This document shows, piece after piece, positions 1 through 5,499 of a stretch of DNA of 8,388 nt. The stretch lies in assembly GCA_937894515.1 (NCBI GenBank), contig CALCRH010000152.1, positions 1-8,388 on the forward strand. Direction: 5' to 3'. Position numbers and translations under genes: made by a program. The DNA is from an uncultured Clostridia bacterium (lineage in GTDB: Bacteria > Bacillota > Clostridia > Oscillospirales > Oscillospiraceae). The stretch's first letter is position 1. Each line of letters begins with the position of its first letter. The notes beneath the pieces are model-generated. The model searched no databases and was not told the origin of the DNA. It was given only the letters and a program-made list of their open reading frames with translations.

Positions 1-552
1 CCAGATCATCTTGTCGACAGCGTCGGAGAAGTGGGTTGCTTCCTCAGGAGGAACACCCGACTTTGGTCGTTCAGAGCTTTTATCCTTTTCCCACTTGCCG
101 TCAACGTTCCTCACCTTGGCATTGTTCATACTGATAAGCGTATATTTGCATTTATCGCCGTTAATTCGAAACCTCGGGCATCTGTTGTCTGACTCAGCCA
201 ATATTCTAGCCCATAGTAGATACTTGTCGGACTGGGGAGGCTCCATGCCAGGGTGCTCCATTTTAATGACATTCCACCCGTATTTAGCCAGCTCATCAAC
301 TGCCATGTCGTTGAAGGTAGCCGAGTTAGTGACGTTAGGGTTCTTGTGGTCGCCGTATTTATCCTTATAAAAGTAAACGGTTCGGTTTTTGTGTTGTTCG
401 TAGTAGGCTGCAAACTTGCCTATGAGGTCCGAAATAAGTGTGTTAGTCTGCCCGTCTGGTTTAGTAAAAAACTCATTAATCATTGTCTGGCAGACGACGT
501 CTGATACTGTTTGCCGTGCGAAGTCCCAGTTGCGAGGTTGCTGGACAGTCAT
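1..552 (-). CDS. Phage terminase large subunit, C-terminal nuclease-domain fragment (5' part missing, runs off left edge)
   Basis: This minus-strand frame has no stop codon from about 552 to position 1 and continues past the window. From about 528 it reads as the C-terminal part of a phage DNA-packaging motor protein (TerL), which cuts concatemeric phage DNA and pumps it into the capsid. Supporting stretches are INEFFTKPDGQTNT, NRTVYFYKDKYGDH (an Asp-bearing strand typical of the RNase H-like nuclease core), EHPGMEPPQSDKYLLWA, FRINGDKCKYTLISMNNAKV, KDKSSER and, near the edge, PEEATHFSDAVDKMIW, which carries the late conserved Asp. A TerL is usually 400-550 aa; only about 176 codons with this character are here, and the N-terminal ATPase domain (Walker A/B) is absent. 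The first in-frame ATG (552) lies inside virD4 codons and has no ribosome binding site, so it is probably not a native start. Codon choice (CTA, ATA, AGA) looks somewhat unlike the genes to the right. The terminase call comes from recalled family similarity, not a search. Confidence 0.72.
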   Translation of the reverse strand, partial: MTVQQPRNWDFARQTVSDVVCQTMINEFFTKPDGQTNTLISDLIGKFAAYYEQHKNRTVYFYKDKYGDHKNPNVTNSATFNDMAVDELAKYGWNVIKMEHPGMEPPQSDKYLLWARILAESDNRCPRFRINGDKCKYTLISMNNAKVRNVDGKWEKDKSSERPKSGVPPEEATHFSDAVDKMIW

Positions 553-1207
553 CACGCAGATAGACGAATGGGTTATAACAGTGGCTCTTTTCCATATTGA
601 TAAGGTCAAGAACCTTTATGTCATAGCCTTGTTCTTTCAGAAGATTTCCCGTATCGCGGAGCAGTTCGCCTTTCGGGTCGAGAACAACAAAACTTGTGTT
701 GGCGTTCATGATGTTTGGCTTGGCAAAGAACCTTGTCTTACCGGCACCGGAACCGCCGCACACAAGCACGTTCAGGTTTCTTCTGTGCTTTCTGCCGTCA
801 AGACCGATGGCGACATTCTGAGTCAGCAGTTTATTCTCCGTCTTTCTTTTATCGGCATATTTCTTGTTGACTGAGCTCGACGAGCCCCATTTAGCCGAGC
901 CGTGTTCCTCACGCCGTCTGTAATTGTGCTCCGTGGAAAGGTACACACCGATGGCAATACCGTAGACCAAAAGCAAAACGAGGACAGTTTTTACGCTGTC
1001 CTCGCAAAGCTTTATTTGGAACGGGTTTTCCATCACGGTTCCGAACTCTTGGATCAAGCTCACCAAACCGTTTTCCATACAGGGCGCAATCAGAAGGCCG
1101 AGCCACACAACCGGAATAATGCCGCAAAGATAAAGGATAATGTTCTGCTTGGAAAGCTTATCTTTCCTCACGGTCAGCTTTCCTTTTTTCTTTCTTGGTC
1201 GGGGCAT
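476..1207 (-). CDS. virD4: VirD4/TraG-type conjugative coupling protein, C-terminally truncated at a junction
   Basis: This is the N-terminal part of a type IV coupling protein, the inner-membrane ATPase that docks the relaxase-DNA complex on the conjugation channel. A basic N-terminus is followed by hydrophobic segments at about residues 23-43 and 73-90. Next come EEHGSAKWGS (about 101-109) and a Walker A motif GGSGAGKT at 151-158. The following stretch, FVVLDPKGELLRDTG and CYNPFVYLRDD (to residue 220), is typical of Firmicute VirD4 proteins. The last 23 residues (CPATSQLGLRT... to the stop) do not look like the family, which normally continues to about 580-620 aa with Walker B. The protein is therefore cut at about position 548 and the end seen is a chimeric tail. 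The start is ATG at 1207, with AAAGG upstream; an in-frame TTG at 1210 is a weaker alternative. The first 50 nt overlap the end of the 63-aa gene, suggesting coupled translation. As it stands the product should be non-functional. Confidence 0.85.
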   Translation of the reverse strand: MPRPRKKKGKLTVRKDKLSKQNIILYLCGIIPVVWLGLLIAPCMENGLVSLIQEFGTVMENPFQIKLCEDSVKTVLVLLLVYGIAIGVYLSTEHNYRRREEHGSAKWGSSSSVNKKYADKRKTENKLLTQNVAIGLDGRKHRRNLNVLVCGGSGAGKTRFFAKPNIMNANTSFVVLDPKGELLRDTGNLLKEQGYDIKVLDLINMEKSHCYNPFVYLRDDCPATSQLGLRTANSIRRRLPDND

Positions 1208-1349
1208 CAATGACCTTTAAGATCAGATCGTTAATATCCTCTGTGGGCTTTTCCTCCTTCAGAAGATCGTTACGAAAGTCCATCAGGCCGCTGACCATAA
1301 GACGCTGTTCAAAGTCGTCCAGCGTTATGACCTTCTTTTCATCAGCCAT
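1158..1349 (-). CDS. Small acidic/basic hypothetical protein (63 aa)
   Basis: I do not recognise this family. It encodes 63 residues, beginning MADEKKVITLDDFEQRL, with a mixed-charge helical look and a very basic C-terminus (KKEKRKADREER). There is no signal peptide, membrane segment or cysteine motif. It is believed to be real because a near-perfect ribosome binding site precedes it, it starts just after the stop of the upstream gene, and it overlaps the virD4 start by 50 nt in another frame, as in a coupled operon. Its place between the ArdC-like gene and the coupling protein suggests a role tied to conjugation or to VirD4 expression, but that is inference only. Confidence 0.7.
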   Translation of the reverse strand: MADEKKVITLDDFEQRLMVSGLMDFRNDLLKEEKPTEDINDLILKVIDAPTKKEKRKADREER

Positions 1350-1355
1350 GTCGGG

Positions 1356-1363
1356 ACCTCCTT
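1356..1363 (-). promoter_or_regulatory. Strong ribosome binding site of the 63-aa gene
   Basis: The minus strand reads AAGGAGGT, close to a full anti-16S match, six bases before the ATG at 1349. It overlaps the TAA stop of the ArdC-like gene (1364-1362). This decides the start and supports the small gene as truly translated. Confidence 0.85.
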
Positions 1364-2261
1364 ATCTTGCTTCGTCTCTGCGTTCCTTGGGCTTCATATC
1401 CTTTTCCAGAATCTTTGCCATATCAGCAGAGATTTCGTTTGCAACGTCTCTGATCTTGGAAAGCTCGTTTCTCATAGAACGGGCATCCATCGTAGAGATG
1501 TTCTCCGGGAGGCGTTCAAAGCGGAACATGTCTTTTGCGACATTGTAGCGGCTGCACAGCATATACGACGCGCAGTACGCAGTAAATGCGTGTTCGTTTC
1601 GCTTATACTCACCGTTGTCAAGGTGAGCATGTGCAAGCTCCTGAGAAAGCCCACGGAAGATGTCACCGGCATCCAGCCCCGCCCTTACAAAGATTTTCTT
1701 ATCCTGCGGACGGTAGGCGGCATTGATACCTTCCGGCATCTGCTGGCTGATCTCGATAGGACAGGGAGCGTTGTGAATGAGTGCTTTGAGAAGCATTCTT
1801 TCATCACGCTTGATACCGGCGTTTTCTCTCGGCTTCGCATTGGTCTGCGTAATATCGAACACCTTCTTGGAATTGTAGCTCACACCGATGGAGCCATCAT
1901 CCTTGGTGTATTCCTCACCGGGTTCGAGCAGAACGATTCCGCTTTCGCCCTTCTTGATATACACGCCGTTATCCTTCCAACCCTTGAAGTCGGCAAGCTG
2001 AGTCGCATCCGGCTTCTGTGCGGTAATGAGAATAGCGTTGCCGACGGAGTAACGGTCGAAGTGCGCCTGAACATCCAGATAGGACTGGAACAGTTCACCG
2101 TCATTCGTCATGTGCTGCGCCGTCTCGTCGATCAGAGCAAAAGCGTTTTCGCGCTCCTGCTTCTTCTGAGCAGCCCATTCGTCCTTGTCGAAGGAAGCAA
2201 AGCTCTGTCCTTCGGTTTCCTCTTTGGGCTGGCTGTTGAAAATATCATCAAAGTTTGCCAT
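1362..2261 (-). CDS. ArdC-like protein: ssDNA-binding N-domain plus degenerate zincin-like metallopeptidase domain
   Basis: 299 aa. The N-terminal half (about residues 35-135) resembles the ArdC N-terminal single-stranded-DNA-binding domain (DUF1738), with SVGNAILITAQ (72-82), FKGWKDNGVYIKKGESGIVLLEP (92-114). The C-terminal half resembles the zincin-like metallopeptidase domain, with IFRGLSQELAHAHLD (201-215) and AFTAYCASYMLCSRY (225-239). The usual HExxH zinc site appears as QELAH (207-211), so the first metal-binding His is a Gln while E208 and H211 remain. I recall similar degenerate sites in other Firmicute members, so this may be typical of the subfamily. ArdC proteins protect transferred single-stranded DNA against restriction and some accompany it into the recipient; the same role is inferred here. 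AAGGAG lies about nine bases before the ATG, inside the end of pcfB, and only three bases separate the two genes. Confidence 0.78.
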   Translation of the reverse strand: MANFDDIFNSQPKEETEGQSFASFDKDEWAAQKKQERENAFALIDETAQHMTNDGELFQSYLDVQAHFDRYSVGNAILITAQKPDATQLADFKGWKDNGVYIKKGESGIVLLEPGEEYTKDDGSIGVSYNSKKVFDITQTNAKPRENAGIKRDERMLLKALIHNAPCPIEISQQMPEGINAAYRPQDKKIFVRAGLDAGDIFRGLSQELAHAHLDNGEYKRNEHAFTAYCASYMLCSRYNVAKDMFRFERLPENISTMDARSMRNELSKIRDVANEISADMAKILEKDMKPKERRDEAR

Positions 2262-2264
2262 AGA

Positions 2265-3044
2265 TTATCTCTCCTTTTCTTTTTTCTTTTTCGGCACGTC
2301 GATGTGCTCCGTGTTTCTCTGCGGGGTATCCTTTGTCTTCTGCGATGAAGCCGCCCTCTGCCTCTGTTCCTCCCGGATCTCTTTCATTTCCTCTCTTACG
2401 GACGGGCGGGAGCGTTCCGAAGAATCAGAGGTACCCCTGGCGGTTTTCTCTCGCGGCTTTGAGGTAGGCTCGGACTGACGGGATTTCGCAATCGGGCCTT
2501 CTGTGGGGTTTTGCGTCTGTGCCTCCTCCTTATTGGGAGTAGGAGTAAGGAGCGCATCGAGGAAGGCTTCGTCCTTGTCCTTTTCGGTGGTATGCCGATC
2601 CGGTTCGGGAATGTCTGAGCCTTTTTCCGCTTTTTCCTTTACGATCTCGCCCCTTGCGGATGCGATGTCGGCAGTTGCAATACCGAAGCGTTCAAAGATA
2701 CGATTGATTTTGCTTGCATCTTCTGCACGGACAAACACATCGGTATGACCGTCTGTATCCGTCTTATCTTTAAGAACGCAGTACAGAACACCATACTTTT
2801 TCGCCTCCCGGCAGAAGCGTTCCAGCTCACCGTCGCTTACAGAGAACACCTTGAGTTCCTTGCCGCTTTTGAGCATACTGGTCAGCCTCGTTTTACCGCG
2901 AGTCTTTTTCTGATCCTGCAATACTGCATAGAGCAGAACTGCCAGTCGTTCAGCCGCTTTACCGCTGATCTTTGCAGCCACTTCAACTCCGTTGAGGGTC
3001 ATTCTCACGACCTGTTCGGCTGCTTCTCCTGACGAGTAACTCAT
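2265..3044 (-). CDS. pcfB: PcfB family protein (DUF3801), conjugation accessory factor
   Basis: 259 aa. Residues 1-135 match the PcfB/DUF3801 pattern: SGEAAEQVVRMTLNGVEVAAKISG, then AVLLYAVLQDQKKTRGKTRL and LKSGKELKVFSV, then GVLYCVLKDK and DVFVRAEDASKINRIFERFGI. PcfB of the enterococcal plasmid pCF10 works with the coupling protein to bring relaxosome components to the membrane, and a similar role is inferred here. Residues 136-259 form a low-complexity, highly charged, probably disordered tail (KEEAQTQNP, REKTARGTSDSSERS, PKKKKEKER). The start is supported by AAAGGAG about ten bases upstream. The first 62 nt are also the last 62 nt of the relaxase gene in another frame. A second Met (M15) is possible but has no good ribosome binding site. 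Confidence 0.85.
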   Translation of the reverse strand: MSYSSGEAAEQVVRMTLNGVEVAAKISGKAAERLAVLLYAVLQDQKKTRGKTRLTSMLKSGKELKVFSVSDGELERFCREAKKYGVLYCVLKDKTDTDGHTDVFVRAEDASKINRIFERFGIATADIASARGEIVKEKAEKGSDIPEPDRHTTEKDKDEAFLDALLTPTPNKEEAQTQNPTEGPIAKSRQSEPTSKPREKTARGTSDSSERSRPSVREEMKEIREEQRQRAASSQKTKDTPQRNTEHIDVPKKKKEKER

Positions 3045-4410
3045 CTGTCGTTTTCTCCTTTCTTTCAGTTTCCTGCTGTTTTAACTGCTCAAGGTTCTCC
3101 TGAACCCTTGCAGACCGTTCAGCAATCACGGTGCAAAGCTCGATTTCCTTTCGGCAGGACTTCATCTCTTTCGATATTTCCGCGATCCGGGCTTTCGTTT
3201 CTTCAATGCTTTTTTCATCGCCTTTGCGAGTGCATTGTTTCAGTTTATTCTTTAGTCCCTTGCGGTCATAGGAAAGAGATTCCAACTGAGCTGACTTTTC
3301 ATCTTGGTAGGATGCAAGCTCATCGGTTGTGGTAATACCTGTCCTTCCGAGGAAATCTGCCTGAGCTATATACTGATCGAGCTTTATCACATCTTCGCGC
3401 AAATAAGCCGACACCTTTTTTACGGATGCCGGCTTGTGGATAATGATATGAAGCTCGTAACAGTAGTAAAGATATAGGGCGTAAAGACCGGTGGCTTTTT
3501 CGGAGCGTTCCTTGTAGTGATAATAAGGAGCTTTCTTGTCCTCTTTCACTTCGGGGAACGGGACCTTGCGGCGCACGTTATTCTGAATACGCTGCTTGAT
3601 GGAGTCCAGTTCATAGAACTCACCGAGTCCGTCCAGACGGAAATGTTTATCGCCGTCCACGATCTTTACAATAGGATGAATACGAGGTGCGCCGGTATCC
3701 GTCTTGGTGACGATCTCATAGCCCATCTCTTTCATAACGCGGAGAAAATCACGCTCGGTCGTTGACGCAGCAACCGCTCTGTCAATGTCTTCGCGTACTT
3801 TTCCGCGCAGCGTCGGCTTGCCGTTCTTTTCGGCAGACCATTCGCCGTAATTCTTGCCGCGCTTATCCGGATTATCCAACACGGATATTCTTGCTTCGCG
3901 GCACAGACGGTCGGATACTTCACGCATCCGTCTGTAATCCTCCGGGGAGTTGTAAAACTTCTTGCCGTCCACATCGGATACCGAGTTGATCACGAAATGA
4001 TTGTGATAGTGACCGGTATTACAATGGGTGGCAATCACGACCTGAAAGCGGTCGCCCCATAATTCTCTTGCAAGCGCAACTCCGATGTTGTGTGCCGTAT
4101 CCGCGTCCACTTCATCTGCCTTAAAGGACTGGTAGCCATGATAACAAGCTCTGCCGCCCTCATTATGCTTGAGCTTTTTGGTTTCCATGAACTCCTTTGC
4201 CGCCAGCTCTTCACTCGTCAGATTAAGGCAAGTGACATACGCTCGCGTTTCGGTTTTCATTTCATCGGCGGCATACTCAATTACGCCTTCAATCTCATGG
4301 AGAGTGGATAACCCTTTTCGGGTTTCCTCTCTGGTCTTTTCGGGATTTCTTGCATAATTGATAACCTTGTCCACCCGTCCTTTTATGGGCCAGATAGAGG
4401 TGACTGCCAT
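2983..4410 (-). CDS. MOBP-type relaxase / mobilization nuclease
   Basis: 475 aa. This is the DNA-nicking transesterase that cuts one strand at oriT and stays covalently attached to its 5' end. The N-terminal relaxase domain (about 1-260, PF03432 type) shows a candidate catalytic tyrosine in INYARNPEKT (Y19), the conserved KACYHGYQSF-like segment here reading RACYHGYQSF (87-96), and the three-His metal site in THCNTGHYHNHFVINSV (H129, H134, H136, H138). This is followed by KFYNS and YRRMREVSDRLCRE. Residues about 365-455 are rich in K/E/Q and look like coiled coil, a common C-terminal arrangement. Translation appears coupled to mobC: the two genes share one base in TGATG at the junction and no independent ribosome binding site is seen. 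The length is near that of related full-length proteins, so the gene looks intact. Confidence 0.92.
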   Translation of the reverse strand: MAVTSIWPIKGRVDKVINYARNPEKTREETRKGLSTLHEIEGVIEYAADEMKTETRAYVTCLNLTSEELAAKEFMETKKLKHNEGGRACYHGYQSFKADEVDADTAHNIGVALARELWGDRFQVVIATHCNTGHYHNHFVINSVSDVDGKKFYNSPEDYRRMREVSDRLCREARISVLDNPDKRGKNYGEWSAEKNGKPTLRGKVREDIDRAVAASTTERDFLRVMKEMGYEIVTKTDTGAPRIHPIVKIVDGDKHFRLDGLGEFYELDSIKQRIQNNVRRKVPFPEVKEDKKAPYYHYKERSEKATGLYALYLYYCYELHIIIHKPASVKKVSAYLREDVIKLDQYIAQADFLGRTGITTTDELASYQDEKSAQLESLSYDRKGLKNKLKQCTRKGDEKSIEETKARIAEISKEMKSCRKEIELCTVIAERSARVQENLEQLKQQETERKEKTTDELLVRRSSRTGRENDPQRS

Positions 4411-4739
4411 CAGCAGGTTTCGGAGGTGTATGCGTCAGAGACAAGCTTGGTCGCCGCTCTGATCTCCTCCAATCCTTTTCTGAACTGCGGCATGTCCGGT
4501 ACGCTTGTGGCATTGAACTTTTTCAAAGTCTGATCGAGATTGTATCCTGCCTGACGCATGGCACGGAGCAAGGCAGGAACATCGGCGGGCGGGGCCTCCT
4601 TTACCGTCGAGCCGTTCAATACCGCACGGCAATATCCTTCTCTGGACATCTGTGCTTTCTTTGCTTTCTTATTCAAAGCATCAAGTTCAGCCTTGGTGAA
4701 CCTGATCTTCATTTCGAGTGTTCTTTTCAAAATAGCCAT
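4410..4739 (-). CDS. mobC: MobC-like relaxosome accessory protein
   Basis: 109 aa from the ATG at 4739. The sequence MKIRFTKAELDALNKKAKKAQMSREGYCRAVL has the beta-strand plus two helices of a ribbon-helix-helix DNA-binding domain. It is followed by LLRAMRQAGYNLDQTLKKFNA and a C-terminal helix, the classic MobC pattern (residues NLNQ/NLDQ are characteristic). MobC proteins bind near nic and help the relaxase open oriT. The gene sits directly between the candidate oriT and the relaxase gene, as expected. The start is uncertain: ATG 4739 has AAAGG immediately before it, which is too close for ideal spacing. A GTG at 4796 would add 19 residues but would place coding sequence inside the palindrome, and an ATG at 4712 is also possible. 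Confidence 0.83.
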   Translation of the reverse strand: MAILKRTLEMKIRFTKAELDALNKKAKKAQMSREGYCRAVLNGSTVKEAPPADVPALLRAMRQAGYNLDQTLKKFNATSVPDMPQFRKGLEEIRAATKLVSDAYTSETC

Positions 4740-4760
4740 CCTTTCTTCTGGGGTTTCAGG

Positions 4761-4822
4761 GGCATTGCCCTCTGACAAGCGGAATTGTGGCCCCACAATT
4801 CGTTGCTTGTTAAGACAATGCC
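4761..4822. other. oriT: Candidate origin of transfer (oriT): nested inverted repeats upstream of mobC
   Basis: Three nested inverted repeats lie in the 97-nt gap between mobC and the 101-aa gene. The inner one is GAATTGTGG / CCACAATTC (4782-4790 and 4793-4801) with a 2-nt centre. The middle one is ACAAGC / GCTTGT (4775-4780 and 4805-4810). The outer one is GGCATTG / CAATGCC (4761-4767 and 4816-4822), exactly symmetric about the same centre. The left end can also fold alone as GGGC-ATT-GCCC (4760-4770). An oriT next to mobC and the relaxase gene is the usual arrangement in MOBP systems. The nick position cannot be named from sequence. It could also serve as an operator for the mob genes. Confidence 0.6.
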
Positions 4823-4836
4823 ACTAACCCCATGAT

Positions 4837-5142
4837 TCAAATTACTTCGACACTTCTAAGGTACGAAATGCCTTTTGCAGAGAACTGGAACGAAACACTT
4901 ACGCGGGTGTTAAGAGGAATATCTGCCAGACCCAGATAGTTCTTTTCGCTCCATGCTGATGTCATGATCTTTCTTCCGTCATCGAAATCGAGATATGCCA
5001 ACAGGTTTCTGTTCTTATCCCAGCGTTTGCAGGCGATAGTCGCCTCATAGGTTCCTTCAAAATCGGGGAACTCATAGTCACGACCATCGAAACCGGAGTC
5101 CACGAACTCCTGCCAGGATAAAGCACGCTTTTCCTTTTCCAT
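4837..5142 (-). CDS. Hypothetical protein (101 aa), unrecognised family
   Basis: I do not recognise the family. The product is 101 aa, starting MEKEKRALSWQEFVDSGFDG, with alternating strands such as GTYEATIACKRW, LLAYLDFDDGRKIMTSAW and NTRVSVSFQFSA. This suggests a small, mostly beta, possibly OB-like soluble protein, with no signal peptide or membrane segment. The start at 5142 is fixed by a strong ribosome binding site; the open frame extends further upstream to 5202, but that would translate the binding site and one palindrome. It stands between the twin palindromes and the candidate oriT, so a role in transfer or in regulating either site is plausible. That is inference from position only. 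Confidence 0.75.
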   Translation of the reverse strand: MEKEKRALSWQEFVDSGFDGRDYEFPDFEGTYEATIACKRWDKNRNLLAYLDFDDGRKIMTSAWSEKNYLGLADIPLNTRVSVSFQFSAKGISYLRSVEVI

Positions 5143-5147
5143 AAAGA

Positions 5148-5155
5148 TCACCTCC
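5148..5155 (-). promoter_or_regulatory. Strong ribosome binding site of the 101-aa gene
   Basis: The minus strand reads GGAGGTGA, with eight bases from the end of GGAGG to the ATG at 5142. It decides the start in favour of MEKEKR over the longer in-frame alternatives at 5157 and 5202. Confidence 0.85.
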
Positions 5156-5164
5156 ATTCGGTAA

Positions 5165-5186
5165 GTGGCATCAAAATTGATGCCAC
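5165..5186. repeat. 22-bp palindrome, copy 1 (candidate operator or centromere site)
   Basis: Perfect 10-bp arms GTGGCATCAA / TTGATGCCAC flank an AA centre (plus strand). The 20-bp core is identical to that of copy 2. It lies 23 nt upstream of the ATG of the 101-aa gene, just before its ribosome binding site, where a bound protein could block transcription or a hairpin could affect translation. Confidence 0.85.
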
Positions 5187-5208
5187 GATTTGATTTGGGC
5201 ACAAAAAT

Positions 5209-5230
5209 ATGGCATCAAAATTGATGCCAT
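5209..5230. repeat. 22-bp palindrome, copy 2 (candidate operator or centromere site; possible weak terminator)
   Basis: Perfect 10-bp arms ATGGCATCAA / TTGATGCCAT flank an AA centre. It differs from copy 1 only in the outermost base pair. Its first base on the minus strand is the last base of the parR-like stop codon (TAA, 5232-5230). On the minus strand it is followed by ATATTTTTG, so the RNA hairpin with a short U-run could act as a weak intrinsic terminator. The same core at copy 1 has no U-run, which favours a protein-binding role. Confidence 0.85.
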
Positions 5231-5499
5231 TAGAAACTGTCGATAAAATTCAAAGCCGCAAGATCACTTTCAGTAATCTCACTCTTTATCTCTACCGGCT
5301 GAAAGGACATACCTTGCAACGCAACGGTAATTGTCTGCCGAAGCAGTTCCCGTAAATCGTTGTTTTGTCTGGAAGCGTTTATCATTGAAATGATTTCCTT
5401 GTTCAAGGAATCTGTTTTCAATCTGTGCAAATACTCCCAGGCTTTGAGTTCCTCCGGATTATCGAGGTTGAATCTTACTGAGATGCGTTTTGATGTCAT
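5230..5499 (-). CDS. ParR-like small DNA-binding adaptor, partner of the ParM-like ATPase
   Basis: 89 aa. The N-terminus KRISVRFNLDNPEELKAWEYL with LNKEIISMINAS (about residues 4-43) fits a ribbon-helix-helix fold: one short strand followed by two helices. The rest is a short tail, LLRQTITVALQGM, ending in an acidic/hydrophobic segment (ESDLAALNFIDSF) of the sort used to contact an actin-like filament. In ParMRC systems ParR binds centromere repeats and links DNA to ParM filaments. The gene overlaps the ParM-like gene by ATGA (5496-5499) and has GGAGGG (5505-5510) just before its ATG, as expected for a coupled pair. The ParR assignment rests on this arrangement and on size and N-terminal pattern; a direct family match is likely but not verified. 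Confidence 0.72.
   Translation of the reverse strand: MTSKRISVRFNLDNPEELKAWEYLHRLKTDSLNKEIISMINASRQNNDLRELLRQTITVALQGMSFQPVEIKSEITESDLAALNFIDSF

Noticed and set aside
126..413. Minus-strand 95-codon open frame and overlapping plus-strand frames in the left 500 bases
   Set aside because: They conflict with the stop-free terminase frame, which has recognisable motifs through the whole stretch.
520..560. Programmed frameshift or functional VirD4-terminase fusion
   Set aside because: No slippery heptamer or stimulatory structure is evident, and the downstream frame encodes the nuclease domain of a different protein class rather than the rest of VirD4.
1590..2348. Plus-strand open frame (252 codons) opposite the ArdC-like gene
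   Set aside because: It is antisense to a recognised gene and has an odd composition with hydrophobic runs typical of reverse-complement frames.
4740..4796. Longer mobC starting at GTG 4796
   Set aside because: It would put the start inside the inner palindrome of the candidate oriT, with no ribosome binding site, and the added residues do not resemble MobC. It is not fully excluded.
5165..5230. Minimal CRISPR-like repeat-spacer-repeat
   Set aside because: There are only two repeats, each is a full palindrome, the 22-nt spacer is too short, and no cas gene is nearby.
5203..5230. Intrinsic terminator after the ParR-like gene
   Set aside because: A stem followed by a short T-run is present on the minus strand, but the identical core 44 bp downstream lacks a T-run and the stem is AT-rich in its inner part. 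A protein-binding site is the better main explanation.
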